A stretch of 64,000 nt of DNA from Amycolatopsis endophytica (GTDB lineage Bacteria > Actinomycetota > Actinomycetes > Mycobacteriales > Pseudonocardiaceae), in contig NZ_JACCFK010000001.1 in NCBI RefSeq assembly GCF_013410405.1, forward strand, positions 1,922,001-1,986,000. The letters are read 5' to 3'. The translations under genes were made by a program, and so were the position numbers. The notes under the pieces were generated by a model. It worked only from the letters and a program-made list of their open reading frames with translations. It searched no databases and had not been told where the DNA came from. Every line of letters starts with the position of its first letter. Position 1 is the first letter of the stretch. This document shows positions 16,030 through 24,856 of the stretch, one piece after another.

Positions 16030-18747
16030 GTGCCAGACGACCACGCCGCAGGCCCCGGTCACAGAGCCGACGACGATGCCTCCAATGGCCGACGGCGTCG
16101 CCGCTCCCTCGACACGCACGGCGGGATCAACGTCTCCGACCTGGTCGCGCAGCACACCGGTTACCGCCCGAAGTTCGACGGCGCGACCGGCTCGCACACG
16201 TCACCGCCGCGCGAGCAGCACCCGGCGCTCCCGCCGGCGGGCCCCAGGGCCGCCCGCCCCGAACCGAGGGCGCCCGAGCCACCGCCGCAGCGCCGCGCCC
16301 CCGCGACCGGACCGGGCGCCCGCCCCGCCACGCCCTCGACGCCACCCACGCAGCAACCCCGCCGCGCGGTATCCCCGCGCCGCGCCGCGCCGCCGGAGAC
16401 GCCTCCCGAAATGGGCCCCCCGAGCGGCTTCGTCGGCGGCCTTTCCCACGGCGAACCACGTCCCGCCAGCGGTTTCACCGAGGCGCCGGAGCCGTCTTCG
16501 CGCTCCCAGCCCCCGCGCCGGGAGCCCCGTCACCCCAGCGGCTTCGCGGAAGCCCCCCGCCGGGGCGAGCCACGGCATTCGAATGGTGTCACGGGGGCTC
16601 CGGAGCCCTCGTCTCGTGCCGAGGCGCCGCGTCGGGGTGAGCCGCGGCATCCGAGTGGTTTCGCGGAAGCGCCGCAGCCGTCGTCTCGTGCTGAGGCGCC
16701 GCGCCGGGCCGAACCGCGCCACCCCAGCGGCTTTGCGGGAGCGCCGCAGCCGTCGTCCAGGGTGGAGGCTCCGGGCCGGGGCGGGCCGCGGCATCCGAGT
16801 GGCTTTGCGGAGGCTCCTGAACCGTCGTCGCGGGCCGCGGTTCCGCGCCGGGCCGAACCGCGCCACCCCAGCGGCTTTGCGGAGGCCCCCGGCCGCGGCG
16901 AGCGTCACCCGAGCAACTTCCCGGAAGCGCCGCAGCCGTCCGGCCGCGCCGACGCGCCCTCCCGCCACCCGAGCCCGCCTCTGGACGCACCCCAGACGTC
17001 CAACCGCGCGGACGCGCCACCTCGCCGTGGCGCGGGCCAGCCCCCGGTGAACGGCCGTCCGTCCGGCAGGCCGGGCACCCCGCCGCCCGCCAACCGCACG
17101 CCCGAAGCGCAGGCCGACCACGCCAACGTGCCCGCCGCCAGCCGTGGTGAGGCGACTCCCGAGCGAGCCAACGGGCCCAGCGCCCGCAGCGAAGCGGACC
17201 CGGAGGCGACTCGCGCGAGCATGCCCGCCGCCGACCGTGGCGAAGCGCCCGCGGATCCGGAGGCGACCCAGCTCCGCGCGGCGGCCGTCCGTCCCGGCGG
17301 CCCCCGTCGTCCGCCGCGCGCTCATCCCGTCTCCCCGGCCGACCGGATGAGCATGACCGACGAGCTGGAGCCGGTCGGCGACCACACCAAAGTCCGCCGC
17401 AAGATCGACAACACGCTCGCCCGCTTCGCCGCCGCCCACGAGGAGCTCGCGGCGGAAGAGGCCAAGAAGAAGGAGCGCCGGGAGTGGCTCACGGCCCGCC
17501 CCGCCGCCCTGATCGAGCAGACCCGGACCCGGCTGCAGCGCGTCGTCGCGCCCGTCAAGGCCGACGCGGAAGAAGATCCCGAGAAGGCCGCGCCGCAGAC
17601 CCGCCTGCAGGAGAAGAAACAGCGCCGCAGCGACCGCTCGGTCCGCATCAGCCGCATCACGGCCGCGGTGCTGGCCGGGCTGATCTTCCTCGCCACCGGC
17701 GCACTGTGGGGCACCAAGACCTGGTTCAACAGCAAGTTCACCGAGATCGCCGCGCTCGACGAGAACTCGTCCGACATCCAGAACGCGGCGGGCCAGACCG
17801 GTGACGAGAACTTCCTGATCGTCGGCTCCGACACCCGCGCCGGCGCCACCGCCGAGGAGAACGTCGGCGACGCCGACCTGGTGGGCGGTGCCCGCTCGGA
17901 CACCGTCATGCTCGCGCACATCCCGGCCGACCGGAACCGCGCGGTGGTCGTGTCGTTCCCGCGTGACCTGGAGATCTCCCGGCCCCCGTGCGAACGCTAC
18001 GACGTGAACACCGGTACCTACACCAGCGAGACCGTGTCCGCGGCCACCAAGGTCAAACTCAACACCGCCTACGCGGTCGGCGGGCCGAAGTGCCTCACCA
18101 AGTGGGTCCAGCAGAACACCGGGATCCGCGTCAACCACTTCGTGGGCATCGACTTCGGCGGGTTCAAGGAGATGGTCGACGCGGTGCACGGGGTCACCGT
18201 GCACGTCGACTCCCCGATCAACGACGAAGTGCTCGGCATGGTGGTCGCGGAAACCGGTGACGTGACGATCTCTGGTGACCAGGCGCTCAGCTACGTCCGC
18301 GCCCGGCACGTCTACGGCGACAAGACCTCGGACTACGGCCGAATCAAGCGGCAGCAGCAGTTCCTCACCGCGTTGCTGCAGAAAGCCATGTCGCAGGGTG
18401 TGATCACCGACCCGACGCAGCTGTCCAACTTCGTCACCGCGTTCGCCCGCGCCACGTTCGGCGACAACATCGGCGTCGACCAGATGCTCACGCTGGCCCA
18501 GTCGATGAAGGGCCTGGACACCACCAAGCTCAAGTTCCTCACGGTGCCCACCGTCGGCGAGTCGAACAAGCGCGGCAACGAGGAGCTCCTGGAGACCAAG
18601 TCCAAGGAGCTGTTCCAGGCCATGATCGACAACACCCCGCTGCCCGGAACGCCCGAATACGAGGCCGCGCAGGCGGCCGCGAGCTCGACGCGGACAGCGC
18701 CGACCAGCACGTCGAAGTCGTCGGGTTCCGGCTCGTCGGACTCGTGA
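16030..18747 (+). CDS. LytR-CpsA-Psr (LCP) family glycopolymer ligase with long Pro-rich repeat tail
   Basis: A 905-residue protein with a GTG start after AGAGGGGAG. LCP enzymes attach undecaprenyl-linked glycopolymers such as arabinogalactan to peptidoglycan. Residues 1 to about 430 are low-complexity Pro/Arg/Glu-rich, with tandem repeats of about 24 residues containing PRHPSGFAEAP. A basic linker and one transmembrane helix (about 542-560, AAVLAGLIFLATGALWG) follow. The extracellular LCP domain is at about 595-825, with ENFLIVGSDTRAG, the catalytic-region ARSDTVMLAHI, the arginine in SFPRDLEI, and YGRIKRQQQFL. The C-terminal tail is Ser/Thr-rich. Typical LCP proteins have 400-500 residues, so the cytosolic tail is exceptional. 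It lies just upstream of phoU, as in mycobacteria. Confidence 0.93.
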   Translation: MPDDHAAGPGHRADDDASNGRRRRRSLDTHGGINVSDLVAQHTGYRPKFDGATGSHTSPPREQHPALPPAGPRAARPEPRAPEPPPQRRAPATGPGARPATPSTPPTQQPRRAVSPRRAAPPETPPEMGPPSGFVGGLSHGEPRPASGFTEAPEPSSRSQPPRREPRHPSGFAEAPRRGEPRHSNGVTGAPEPSSRAEAPRRGEPRHPSGFAEAPQPSSRAEAPRRAEPRHPSGFAGAPQPSSRVEAPGRGGPRHPSGFAEAPEPSSRAAVPRRAEPRHPSGFAEAPGRGERHPSNFPEAPQPSGRADAPSRHPSPPLDAPQTSNRADAPPRRGAGQPPVNGRPSGRPGTPPPANRTPEAQADHANVPAASRGEATPERANGPSARSEADPEATRASMPAADRGEAPADPEATQLRAAAVRPGGPRRPPRAHPVSPADRMSMTDELEPVGDHTKVRRKIDNTLARFAAAHEELAAEEAKKKERREWLTARPAALIEQTRTRLQRVVAPVKADAEEDPEKAAPQTRLQEKKQRRSDRSVRISRITAAVLAGLIFLATGALWGTKTWFNSKFTEIAALDENSSDIQNAAGQTGDENFLIVGSDTRAGATAEENVGDADLVGGARSDTVMLAHIPADRNRAVVVSFPRDLEISRPPCERYDVNTGTYTSETVSAATKVKLNTAYAVGGPKCLTKWVQQNTGIRVNHFVGIDFGGFKEMVDAVHGVTVHVDSPINDEVLGMVVAETGDVTISGDQALSYVRARHVYGDKTSDYGRIKRQQQFLTALLQKAMSQGVITDPTQLSNFVTAFARATFGDNIGVDQMLTLAQSMKGLDTTKLKFLTVPTVGESNKRGNEELLETKSKELFQAMIDNTPLPGTPEYEAAQAAASSTRTAPTSTSKSSGSGSSDS
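16450..16950 (+). repeat. Tandem coding repeat (about 72-base unit) in the LCP gene
   Basis: Five to six imperfect copies of a unit of about 24 codons. Each carries EPRHPSGFAEAP followed by PSSRAEAPRR or a variant. Adjacent copies are nearly identical at the DNA level (for example around 16640-16730 and 16840-16880), which suggests recent expansion or slippage and possible length variation among strains. Confidence 0.75.
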
Positions 18748-18763
18748 CAACTCGTTAGCGCCG

Positions 18764-18785
18764 GTTCATTCCGGGTTCACCCGGC
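18764..18785 (+). promoter_or_regulatory. PHO box (PhoP site) upstream of phoU
   Basis: Two direct 11-base units, GTTCATTCCGG and GTTCACCCGGC, 40-61 bases before the phoU start. They match the Streptomyces-type PHO box pattern of 11-base repeats beginning G(G/T)TCA. The same arrangement occurs upstream of pstS in this window. Confidence 0.7.
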
Positions 18786-18824
18786 GATGCGGCGTTTGCC
18801 CTGATCGGGTCGTAGAGTGTGGCC

Positions 18825-19490
18825 ATGCGCGAGGCTTACCACGTCGAACTCGAGGACCTGGCCGCGAACCTGGCGGACATGTCGCTGCAGGCCGCGGCCG
18901 CGATGAAGAAGGCAACGCAGGCGCTGCTGGAAGCGGACCTGTCCCTGGCGGAGCAGGTGATCGGCGACGACCAGAAGATCGACGACGCCCGTGCCGAGAG
19001 CGAGGAGAAGGCCTACGCCCTGCTGGCGCTCCAGGCGCCGGTGGCGACCGACCTGCGGACCGTGCTCGCCGTGATCCACGCGGCGGAGAGCCTGGAGCGG
19101 ATGGGCGATCTGGCCCTGCACGTGGCCAAGGCCGCGCGGCGCCGCCACCCGCAGGCCACGCTGCCCGAGCCGGTGCGGAAGTACTTCGCCGAGATGGGTG
19201 AGCTGGACGTGCGGCTGGCGGAGAAGGTCGCCGACGTCATCAAGAGCCGCGACGTCGAGGCCGCCCGGCAGATCGAGGAAGAGGACGACCGGGTCGACGA
19301 GATCCACCGCCACCTGTTCACCGTGATCATGGACAAGGACTGGGACCACGGGGTCGCGGCGGCCGTCGACATCACACTGCTGGGCCGGTTCTACGAGCGC
19401 TTCGCCGACCACGCCGTCTCGGTGGGCAAGCGCATGGTCTTCGTCGCCACCGGCCGCATGCCCGGCTACACCCACGACGAAGACCTCTGA
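18825..19490 (+). CDS. phoU: Phosphate-signalling protein PhoU
   Basis: A 221-residue two-bundle helical protein that links the Pst transporter to the PhoR-PhoP two-component system. It starts MREAYHVELEDLAANLADMS. Each half has a PhoU metal-binding acidic cluster: DDQKIDDARAESEE and EEDDRVDEIHRHLF. The C-terminal ERFADHAVSVGKRMVFVATG is diagnostic. The ATG at 18825 is preferred to GTG at 18819 by family start. A PHO box precedes it. The partner pstSCAB operon is 2.5 kb downstream on the other strand; phoRP is not in the window. Confidence 0.95.
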   Translation: MREAYHVELEDLAANLADMSLQAAAAMKKATQALLEADLSLAEQVIGDDQKIDDARAESEEKAYALLALQAPVATDLRTVLAVIHAAESLERMGDLALHVAKAARRRHPQATLPEPVRKYFAEMGELDVRLAEKVADVIKSRDVEAARQIEEEDDRVDEIHRHLFTVIMDKDWDHGVAAAVDITLLGRFYERFADHAVSVGKRMVFVATGRMPGYTHDEDL

Positions 19491-19499
19491 ATTTCGTCG

Positions 19500-19552
19500 G
19501 GAGCGGCTTGCGCGGCGGTGCCGGTTGACGGCCCACAGCAAGCGGCTCCGCC
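19500..19552 (+). repeat. Dispersed post-stop repeat, copy A (short form)
   Basis: This begins 10 bases after the phoU stop. Left end GGAGCGGCTTGCGCGGCGGT, right end GGCCCACAGCAAGCGGCTCC. The outer 12 bases form an inverted repeat with one mismatch, so it can fold into a hairpin. It shares both ends with copies at 29421 and 34024 and the left end with 51424. It may serve as the phoU terminator. Confidence 0.7.
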
Positions 19553-19568
19553 ACTTCTGAAACGAACG

Positions 19569-20210
19569 TCAGGACTGACCGCTCTGTAGCCGTTGGTGCA
19601 GGGCGGTCATTCGCGCGTCCAGGTCGGCCGCTGTTTCCGCGGCCGCGCGTAGTTCGTCGGCGAAGTCGGCCGGGGCGGTGCCCACGTACTTGTAGAACAG
19701 TTTGTGCTCCACCGCGGCCCAGAAGTCCATGCCGACCGTGCGCATCTGGATCTCCACCTTGACCCGCTCGACCCGGTCGGACAGGAACACCGGGATCCGC
19801 ACGATCAGGTGCAGGCTGCGGTAGCCGTTGGGCTTCGGCGCGGTGATGTAGTCCTTCGTCTTCACGATCTCGACGTCGTCCTGGCGGCCGAGCATCTCGG
19901 CGACGAGGTAGACGTCCGGCACGAACGGGCACACCACGCGGATGCCGGCGATGTCCTCGATGTGCTCCTTGATCGACTCGATGCCCGGTTCGAGGCCCTT
20001 GCGGGCGAGCTTGTCGAGGATCGCCTCGGGTGACTTGACCCGGCTCGCCAGATGCTCGATCGGGTCGTGCTGGTTGGCGAAGTCGAACTCCTCGGACAGG
20101 ATGCGCAGCTTGGTCATCAGCTCGTCGATGCCGAACTTGTAGACCATGAGTTCGCGGCGGAGAGTCCGAAGCAGCGCAGCCTGCCGGCTGACTTCGTCGA
20201 GCACGGTCAT
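19569..20210 (-). CDS. Small alarmone synthetase, (p)ppGpp synthetase (RelQ/YjbM-like)
   Basis: A 213-residue single-domain RelA/SpoT synthetase without the HD hydrolase or TGS/ACT domains of long Rel. The N-terminal half carries the ATP-binding basic region (HLASRVKSPEAILDKLARKG and DIAGIRVVCPF). The GTP-binding part has KPNGYRSLHLIV and VEIQMRTVGMDFWAAVEHKL (synthetase EIQ..R motif). It makes (p)ppGpp constitutively or under transcriptional or allosteric control. It converges with phoU across a repeat element, and 22 bases separate its start from the EamA gene stop, so the two may be co-transcribed. Confidence 0.9.
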   Translation of the reverse strand: MTVLDEVSRQAALLRTLRRELMVYKFGIDELMTKLRILSEEFDFANQHDPIEHLASRVKSPEAILDKLARKGLEPGIESIKEHIEDIAGIRVVCPFVPDVYLVAEMLGRQDDVEIVKTKDYITAPKPNGYRSLHLIVRIPVFLSDRVERVKVEIQMRTVGMDFWAAVEHKLFYKYVGTAPADFADELRAAAETAADLDARMTALHQRLQSGQS

Positions 20211-20232
20211 GCCGCCAGCCTACCGAGGTCGA

Positions 20233-21141
20233 TCAGGGCGCATCCCGCACCGAGCGGGTCGCCCCGATCGACGCCGCGACCACGCAGCAGATCGCCAGCC
20301 ACTGCAACGGGTGCAGCGCCTCGCCCAGCACGAGCAGCCCGGAGACCGCCGCCACGGCCGGTTCGAGGCTCATCAGGATGCCGAACACGCGCGGCGGGAT
20401 CTTGCGCAGCGCCTCCAGCTCCAGCGAGTACGGGATGACCGACGACAGCAGCGCCACCCCGAGCCCGATCAGCAGCACCCACGGCGACAGCAGGCTCGTG
20501 CCGCTTTCCACCACGCCGACCGGCATGGCCGCGACCGCCGCGACCGCCATCCCCAGCGCGAGCCCCTTACCCTCCTGCGTGCGCTTGCCGAGCGCGGCGC
20601 TGAGCAGGATGTACAGACCCCAGCAGGCGCCCGCGACCAGGGCGAACACCAGGCCGAGCACCGACAGGTCGCCCCGCGTCTCGGCGAGCAGCACGACGCC
20701 GCCCGCCGCCATCAGCGCCCACAGCACGTCGAGCCAGCGCCGCGAACCGGCCAGCGCGACCGCCAGCGGCCCCAGGAACTCGACGGTGACCGCGATGCCC
20801 TGCGGGATGCGGGCGAGCGCCTGGTAGAAGGCCAGGTTCATGGTGCCGAGCACGAGCCCGTAGGCGATGACGACCGGCAACGCCCGGCGGCCCATGCGGA
20901 TCACCGGCCGCCACACGAGCAGCAGCACGACCGCGGCGAAGAACAACCGCAACGTGACCGTCCCGGCCGGACCCGCCACCGCGAACAGCTGCTTCGCCAG
21001 CGACGCCCCCACCTGCACGCTGACGATCCCGATCAGCACCTGCAACGGCGGTGGGATGGCCCCCAGAGCCCGCCCGGCCGCCGCGAGCGCACGGGGCTTG
21101 GGCCACCGCCCGCCGACGCCTTCCACGTACACCTGAACCAC
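20233..21141 (-). CDS. EamA/DMT-family transporter (RhtA-like exporter)
   Basis: About 302 residues with ten predicted transmembrane helices in two EamA halves (first about 25-150, second about 165-290). Landmarks are GASLAKQLFAVAGPAGTVTLRL, ARIPQGIAVTVEFLGPLAVAL and MSLEPAVAAVSGLLVLGEAL, close to the RhtA threonine/homoserine exporter group. The open frame continues far upstream without homology. I chose the GTG at 21141 (MVQVYVEGVGGRW), which leaves a normal length; other GTGs within 25 bases are possible. The substrate is probably an amino acid or small metabolite. Confidence 0.85.
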   Translation of the reverse strand: MVQVYVEGVGGRWPKPRALAAAGRALGAIPPPLQVLIGIVSVQVGASLAKQLFAVAGPAGTVTLRLFFAAVVLLLVWRPVIRMGRRALPVVIAYGLVLGTMNLAFYQALARIPQGIAVTVEFLGPLAVALAGSRRWLDVLWALMAAGGVVLLAETRGDLSVLGLVFALVAGACWGLYILLSAALGKRTQEGKGLALGMAVAAVAAMPVGVVESGTSLLSPWVLLIGLGVALLSSVIPYSLELEALRKIPPRVFGILMSLEPAVAAVSGLLVLGEALHPLQWLAICCVVAASIGATRSVRDAP

Positions 21142-21295
21142 GTCCCCGACGGTAACGGCCCCCACCGACAGTTCCCACCGGATTTGGGTCACGCGCACGA
21201 GATGGCGTTCTCGTGTGCGTCCCTTGACCTCCACCGGGGTGGAGGTCGCAAGCTGATCACGTGCTCGCGACGACGGGCGGAGGGGACGGTGCGGT

Positions 21296-21957
21296 GTGCG
21301 GGTGGTCAGGGTGACCGGTTTCGGTGGTTCCGCAGTGCTGGTGGCCGGCGAGGCACCGGATCCGGCGCCAGGGCCGGGACAGGTCGTGGTCGAGGTCGCG
21401 GTGGCGGGTATGACGTTCGTCGAGACGCAGATCCGGCGGGGCACGGACAGAGGGCACGAACGGCCGGAGCTGCCGTACGTGCCGGGCGGCCTGGTCGCCG
21501 GGCGGGTGGTGGCGGCCGGTGACCAGGCCGATCCGTCGTGGCTGGGCCGGCGCGTCGTCGCCGGAACCGGCGAGACGGGTGGTTTCGCGGAGCTGGCCGT
21601 GGCGACGGCAGCACCGCCCAGGGGCTGACGGAGAACGCGCGGGTCGGCCAGGGTGACCGGGTGCTGGTCGAGGCAGCGGCCCGCGGGGAGCGGAAGCTCG
21701 CCGCGGTCAGGGAACTGGGAGCCGACGCCGCGGTCGACTACTCCGAACCGGGCTGGACGAAGCGGGTGCTCGAAGCGACCGGCGGCGCCCCGCCCGACGG
21801 GGTGCACGGCGCGGCCTCCGGCGAACCCACGGTCGTCGATCCCGCGGAGGCGCGCTAGCGGGGCGTCGAGATGATCGGTCTCGATCAGCTCTTCGACTTC
21901 CGGCCGAACGTGCCGCGGTGGGCGGAGCGGTGGAAACCGCGCCGCGGTCGGGAAAAC
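21296..21957 (+). pseudogene. Decayed MDR-family zinc-type alcohol dehydrogenase / quinone oxidoreductase
   Basis: Remnant of a medium-chain dehydrogenase/reductase. The N-terminal GroES-like part is readable from GTG 21296 (VTGFGGSAVLVAGEAPDPAP, LPYVPGGLVAGRVVAAG) to about 21610. The frame then shifts (+2 to +1). The nucleotide-binding part resumes as ENARVGQGDRVLVEAA but jumps straight to ARGERKLAAVRELGADAAVDY, so the glycine-rich Rossmann loop is deleted. A TAG at 21856-21858 interrupts the C-terminal part, after which RGVEMIGLDQLFDF continues in frame. At least one frameshift, two deletions and one nonsense codon make it non-functional. Confidence 0.85.
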
Positions 21958-21980
21958 CCTGCTGCTGCCCACAACGGGGA

Positions 21981-22009
21981 AACCCCTCGGCGCGAGCACC
22001 GAGGGGGTT
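21981..22009 (-). terminator. Terminator of the pst operon (after pstB)
   Basis: A stem of AACCCCTCGG against CCGAGGGGGTT (one bulged G) with an eight-base loop, 17 bases past the pstB stop codon on the minus strand. Confidence 0.7.
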
Positions 22010-22025
22010 CACCGAGAGCATGACC

Positions 22026-22802
22026 TCAGCCGAAGCGGCCGGAGATGTAGTCCTCCGTGGCCTTCTCGTTCGGGTTGGAGAAGATCTTCTCCGTGTCGTT
22101 GATCTCCACCAGACGCCCCGGCTGGCCGACGCCGGCCAGGTTGAAGAACGCCGTCTGGTCCGACACCCGCGCCGCCTGCTGCATGTTGTGCGTGACGATC
22201 ACGATGGTGTAGTCCTTCTTCAACTCGGCGATCAGGTCCTCGATCGCGAGCGTGGAGATCGGGTCCAGCGCGGAGCACGGCTCGTCCATCAGGAGCACGT
22301 CCGGGCGCACCGCGATGGCGCGGGCGATGCACAGCCGCTGCTGCTGGCCACCCGACAGACTGCCGCCCGGCTTGTTCAGCCGGTCCTTGACCTCGGTCCA
22401 CAGGTTGGCGCCGCGCAGAGCCCGCTCGGCGATCTCGTCGAGCTTCTTGCCGCCCTTGGTGCCCGCCAGTTTCAGCCCGGCCACCACGTTGTCCCTGATG
22501 GACATCGTCGGGAACGGGTTGGGGCGCTGGAACACCATGCCGATCGTGCGGCGCACCTGCACCGGGTCGACCGAGGACGAGTAGATGTCCTCGCCGTCCA
22601 GCAGCACCTGCCCGTCGACCCGCGCACCCGGGATGACCTCGTGCATCCGGTTCAGCGTGCGCAGCACGGTCGACTTGCCACAGCCGGACGGCCCGATGAA
22701 GGCCGTGACGTTCCGCGGCGGCACGGACAGCGTCACGCTGTCGACGGCGTGGAACTTGCCGTAGTAGATGTCGAGGTCCTTGACGTCGATTCGCTTGGCC
22801 AT
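22026..22802 (-). CDS. pstB: Phosphate ABC transporter ATP-binding protein PstB
   Basis: A 258-residue ATPase of the high-affinity phosphate importer. It has Walker [11 protein letters not shown]-loop [10 protein letters not shown], signature LSGGQQQRL, Walker B VLLMDEP and H-loop [18 protein letters not shown] and [11 protein letters not shown] are PstB-specific. It is the last gene of pstSCAB, starting 10 bases after the pstA stop. It works with the PstC/PstA permease and the lipoprotein PstS; PhoU signals through this complex. Confidence 0.97.
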   Translation of the reverse strand: MAKRIDVKDLDIYYGKFHAVDSVTLSVPPRNVTAFIGPSGCGKSTVLRTLNRMHEVIPGARVDGQVLLDGEDIYSSSVDPVQVRRTIGMVFQRPNPFPTMSIRDNVVAGLKLAGTKGGKKLDEIAERALRGANLWTEVKDRLNKPGGSLSGGQQQRLCIARAIAVRPDVLLMDEPCSALDPISTLAIEDLIAELKKDYTIVIVTHNMQQAARVSDQTAFFNLAGVGQPGRLVEINDTEKIFSNPNEKATEDYISGRFG

Positions 22803-22812
22803 AGCGGAACGC

Positions 22813-23739
22813 TCACTTCTTCTTCGGGGCGACCAGGCGGGAGACCACCGTGGCGAGGAGGTTGATGATGGCGATGATGAGGACCAGCGTCAGCGCGGCG
22901 CCCCAGATGCGGTCGAAACCGACACTACCCGGTTCCATCGAGTTGGTGGCCCGCTCGATGTTCATCAGCAGCGGCAGCGACGCCTGGTTGCCGGAGAACA
23001 GGTCCCAGTTGACATAGGCCGAGTAGCCGACGAGCACCAGCAGCGGCGCGGTCTCGCCCATGACGCGGGCCAGTGCCATCATGACGCCGCTGATGATGCC
23101 GGACAGCGCCGTCGGCAGCACGACCTTCATGATCGTCTTCCACTTGGGCACCCCCAGCGCGTACGAGGCTTCACGCAGGTCGTCCGGGACGATCCGCAGC
23201 ATCTCCTCGGCGGATCGCACGACCACCGGAATCATCAGCAGCACCAGCGCGAGCGCCACGGCGAAACCGTTACGCGGCAGGCCGAACGTGGTCACCCACA
23301 ACGCGTAGATGAACAGCGCGGCCACGATCGACGGGACACCGGAGAGGATGTCGACCATGAACGTGGTGATCCGCGCCAGGCGGCCGTTCCGCCCGTACTC
23401 CACCAGGTAGACCGCGACCAGCAGGCCCAGCGGCACCGCGATGATCGCGCACATCAGGCCCTGCTCCAGCGTGCCGATGATGGCGTGCAGCACGCCGCCG
23501 CCGACCTCGTCGGACAGCACGAACCCGAAGTCCTGCGACCACCAGTTCGTGTAGGGAATGCGCTTGATGCCGTTCGCGATCACCGTGTAGAGCACCCAGA
23601 TCAGCGGGGCGACGGCGATCAGGAACGACAGCCACACCAGGATCGTGGCCAGTGTGTTCTTGGCCTTGCGGCCGGCGCTGACCTGCTGGAACGCGGGTGG
23701 CGAAGCCAGCTGTTCGGTCTCGTCCAGAGTTGAGGTCAT
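22813..23739 (-). CDS. pstA: Phosphate ABC transporter permease PstA
   Basis: A 308-residue inner-membrane permease with six or more transmembrane helices. The BPD-type EAA loop is [28 protein letters not shown]. The helix [20 protein letters not shown] is typical of PstA. Its ATG overlaps the pstC stop by one base (TGATG), indicating translational coupling. Confidence 0.95.
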   Translation of the reverse strand: MTSTLDETEQLASPPAFQQVSAGRKAKNTLATILVWLSFLIAVAPLIWVLYTVIANGIKRIPYTNWWSQDFGFVLSDEVGGGVLHAIIGTLEQGLMCAIIAVPLGLLVAVYLVEYGRNGRLARITTFMVDILSGVPSIVAALFIYALWVTTFGLPRNGFAVALALVLLMIPVVVRSAEEMLRIVPDDLREASYALGVPKWKTIMKVVLPTALSGIISGVMMALARVMGETAPLLVLVGYSAYVNWDLFSGNQASLPLLMNIERATNSMEPGSVGFDRIWGAALTLVLIIAIINLLATVVSRLVAPKKK

Positions 23740-24728
23740 CAGTCGGCCTTCCGCTCGCCGATGATCGTCCGTGCCGCGAAGTTCACCGCGAAGGTCAGTA
23801 CGAACAGCACCAGACCCGCCGCGATGTAGGCGCCGGCCGACGTCGGGTTGTTGAACTCGGCGTAGTTCGCCGCGATCTGCGACGCGAACGTCGCGCCACC
23901 GTCGAACACGCTCCAGTCGAACGTCCGGCCGATCGGGATGTACAGGATGACGGCCAGCGCGATCGTCTCACCCAGAGCCCGGCCGAGGCCGAGCATCGAC
24001 GCGCCGATGTAGCCGGACTTGCCGAACGGCAGCACTGTCGTCCGGATGACCTCCCAGCGGGTGGCGCCCAGCGCGAGCGCGCCCTCGATGTGGGCGGTCG
24101 GCGTGCGCTCGAACACCTCGCGCGACAGCGACGTGATGATCGGCAGCACCATCACCGCGAGCACCACACCGGCGGTGAAGATCGTGCCCTGGTAGTTCGG
24201 GAACACGTTGCCGGTGCCGAAGATCGGGATGAAGCCCAGCGTGTCGTTGAGCCATTCGGCGATCGGCGCCAGCTCCGGCGCGAGCACGAGGATGCCCCAC
24301 AGGCCGAAGATGATCGAGGGCACCGCCGCCAGCAGGTCGACGATGTAGGCGAACGGCCGGGCCAGCCGTCGCGGGGCGTACTGCGTCAGGAACAACGCGA
24401 TGCCCAGCGAGATCGGCATCGCGATGATCAGGGCCACCAGCGAGGTGTAGATGGTGACCAGCAGCAGGTCCAGGATGCCGAACTCGAGGTTGGTCGGATC
24501 GCTGGTGTGCCAGAAGCGGTCGGTCAGGAAGTTCGCGTTGTTGGCGCTCAGTGCCGGGATCGCCTGGACGATCAGGAAGATCCCGATCAGCGCGATGAGG
24601 GCGACGACGAAGACGCCGGCGCCCGTGCTCAGGTTCTTGAAGATGCGGTCACCCGGCCGCACCTTCGCGGTCTTGTTCGATGTGGCCAGTGAGGGCGTGC
24701 GCTCAGTGGCCGGTGGTTGCGCCGTAAT
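23739..24728 (-). CDS. pstC: Phosphate ABC transporter permease PstC
   Basis: About 329 residues with six transmembrane helices. The EAA-type loop is [22 protein letters not shown], and [20 protein letters not shown] is the PstC signature helix. No ATG, GTG or TTG sits in a good context at the expected start. An ATT at 24728 follows a perfect CGGAGG with six-base spacing and is my choice ([12 protein letters not shown]). A GTG at 24662 (RPGDRIFKN) would also make a plausible short N-terminus but has no RBS. The GTG at 24770 lies inside the pstS terminator stem and is rejected. The gene body is certain, the start is not. Confidence 0.93.
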   Translation of the reverse strand: MTAQPPATERTPSLATSNKTAKVRPGDRIFKNLSTGAGVFVVALIALIGIFLIVQAIPALSANNANFLTDRFWHTSDPTNLEFGILDLLLVTIYTSLVALIIAMPISLGIALFLTQYAPRRLARPFAYIVDLLAAVPSIIFGLWGILVLAPELAPIAEWLNDTLGFIPIFGTGNVFPNYQGTIFTAGVVLAVMVLPIITSLSREVFERTPTAHIEGALALGATRWEVIRTTVLPFGKSGYIGASMLGLGRALGETIALAVILYIPIGRTFDWSVFDGGATFASQIAANYAEFNNPTSAGAYIAAGLVLFVLTFAVNFAARTIIGERKAD

Positions 24729-24759
24729 CGGGGGCCTCCGGGAGTGGTCTAGACGACGA

Positions 24760-24792
24760 CGGACGCCCACCGGTGTCGCCGGTGGGCGTCCG
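24760..24792 (-). terminator. Hairpin between pstS and pstC
   Basis: A perfect 14-base-pair stem (CGGACGCCCACCGG against CCGGTGGGCGTCCG) with a five-base loop, 65 bases past the pstS stop. It probably lowers read-through into pstCAB, so that PstS is made in excess over the membrane components, or protects the pstS mRNA 3' end. Confidence 0.8.
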
Positions 24793-24856
24793 CCTCGCGA
24801 GTGACTCGCTCATCAGTTACTCAGTGCAAACCCAACAGAGGTGTGGCTACCGCCGA

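Noticed and set aside
16201..18750. Minus-strand frame of 849 codons opposite the LCP gene
   Set aside because: Antisense shadow of the LCP coding sequence; its apparent repeats only mirror the coding repeats.
24729..24770. GTG start for pstC at 24770
   Set aside because: It lies within the 14-base-pair hairpin that follows pstS and the extra residues do not look like a PstC N-terminus.
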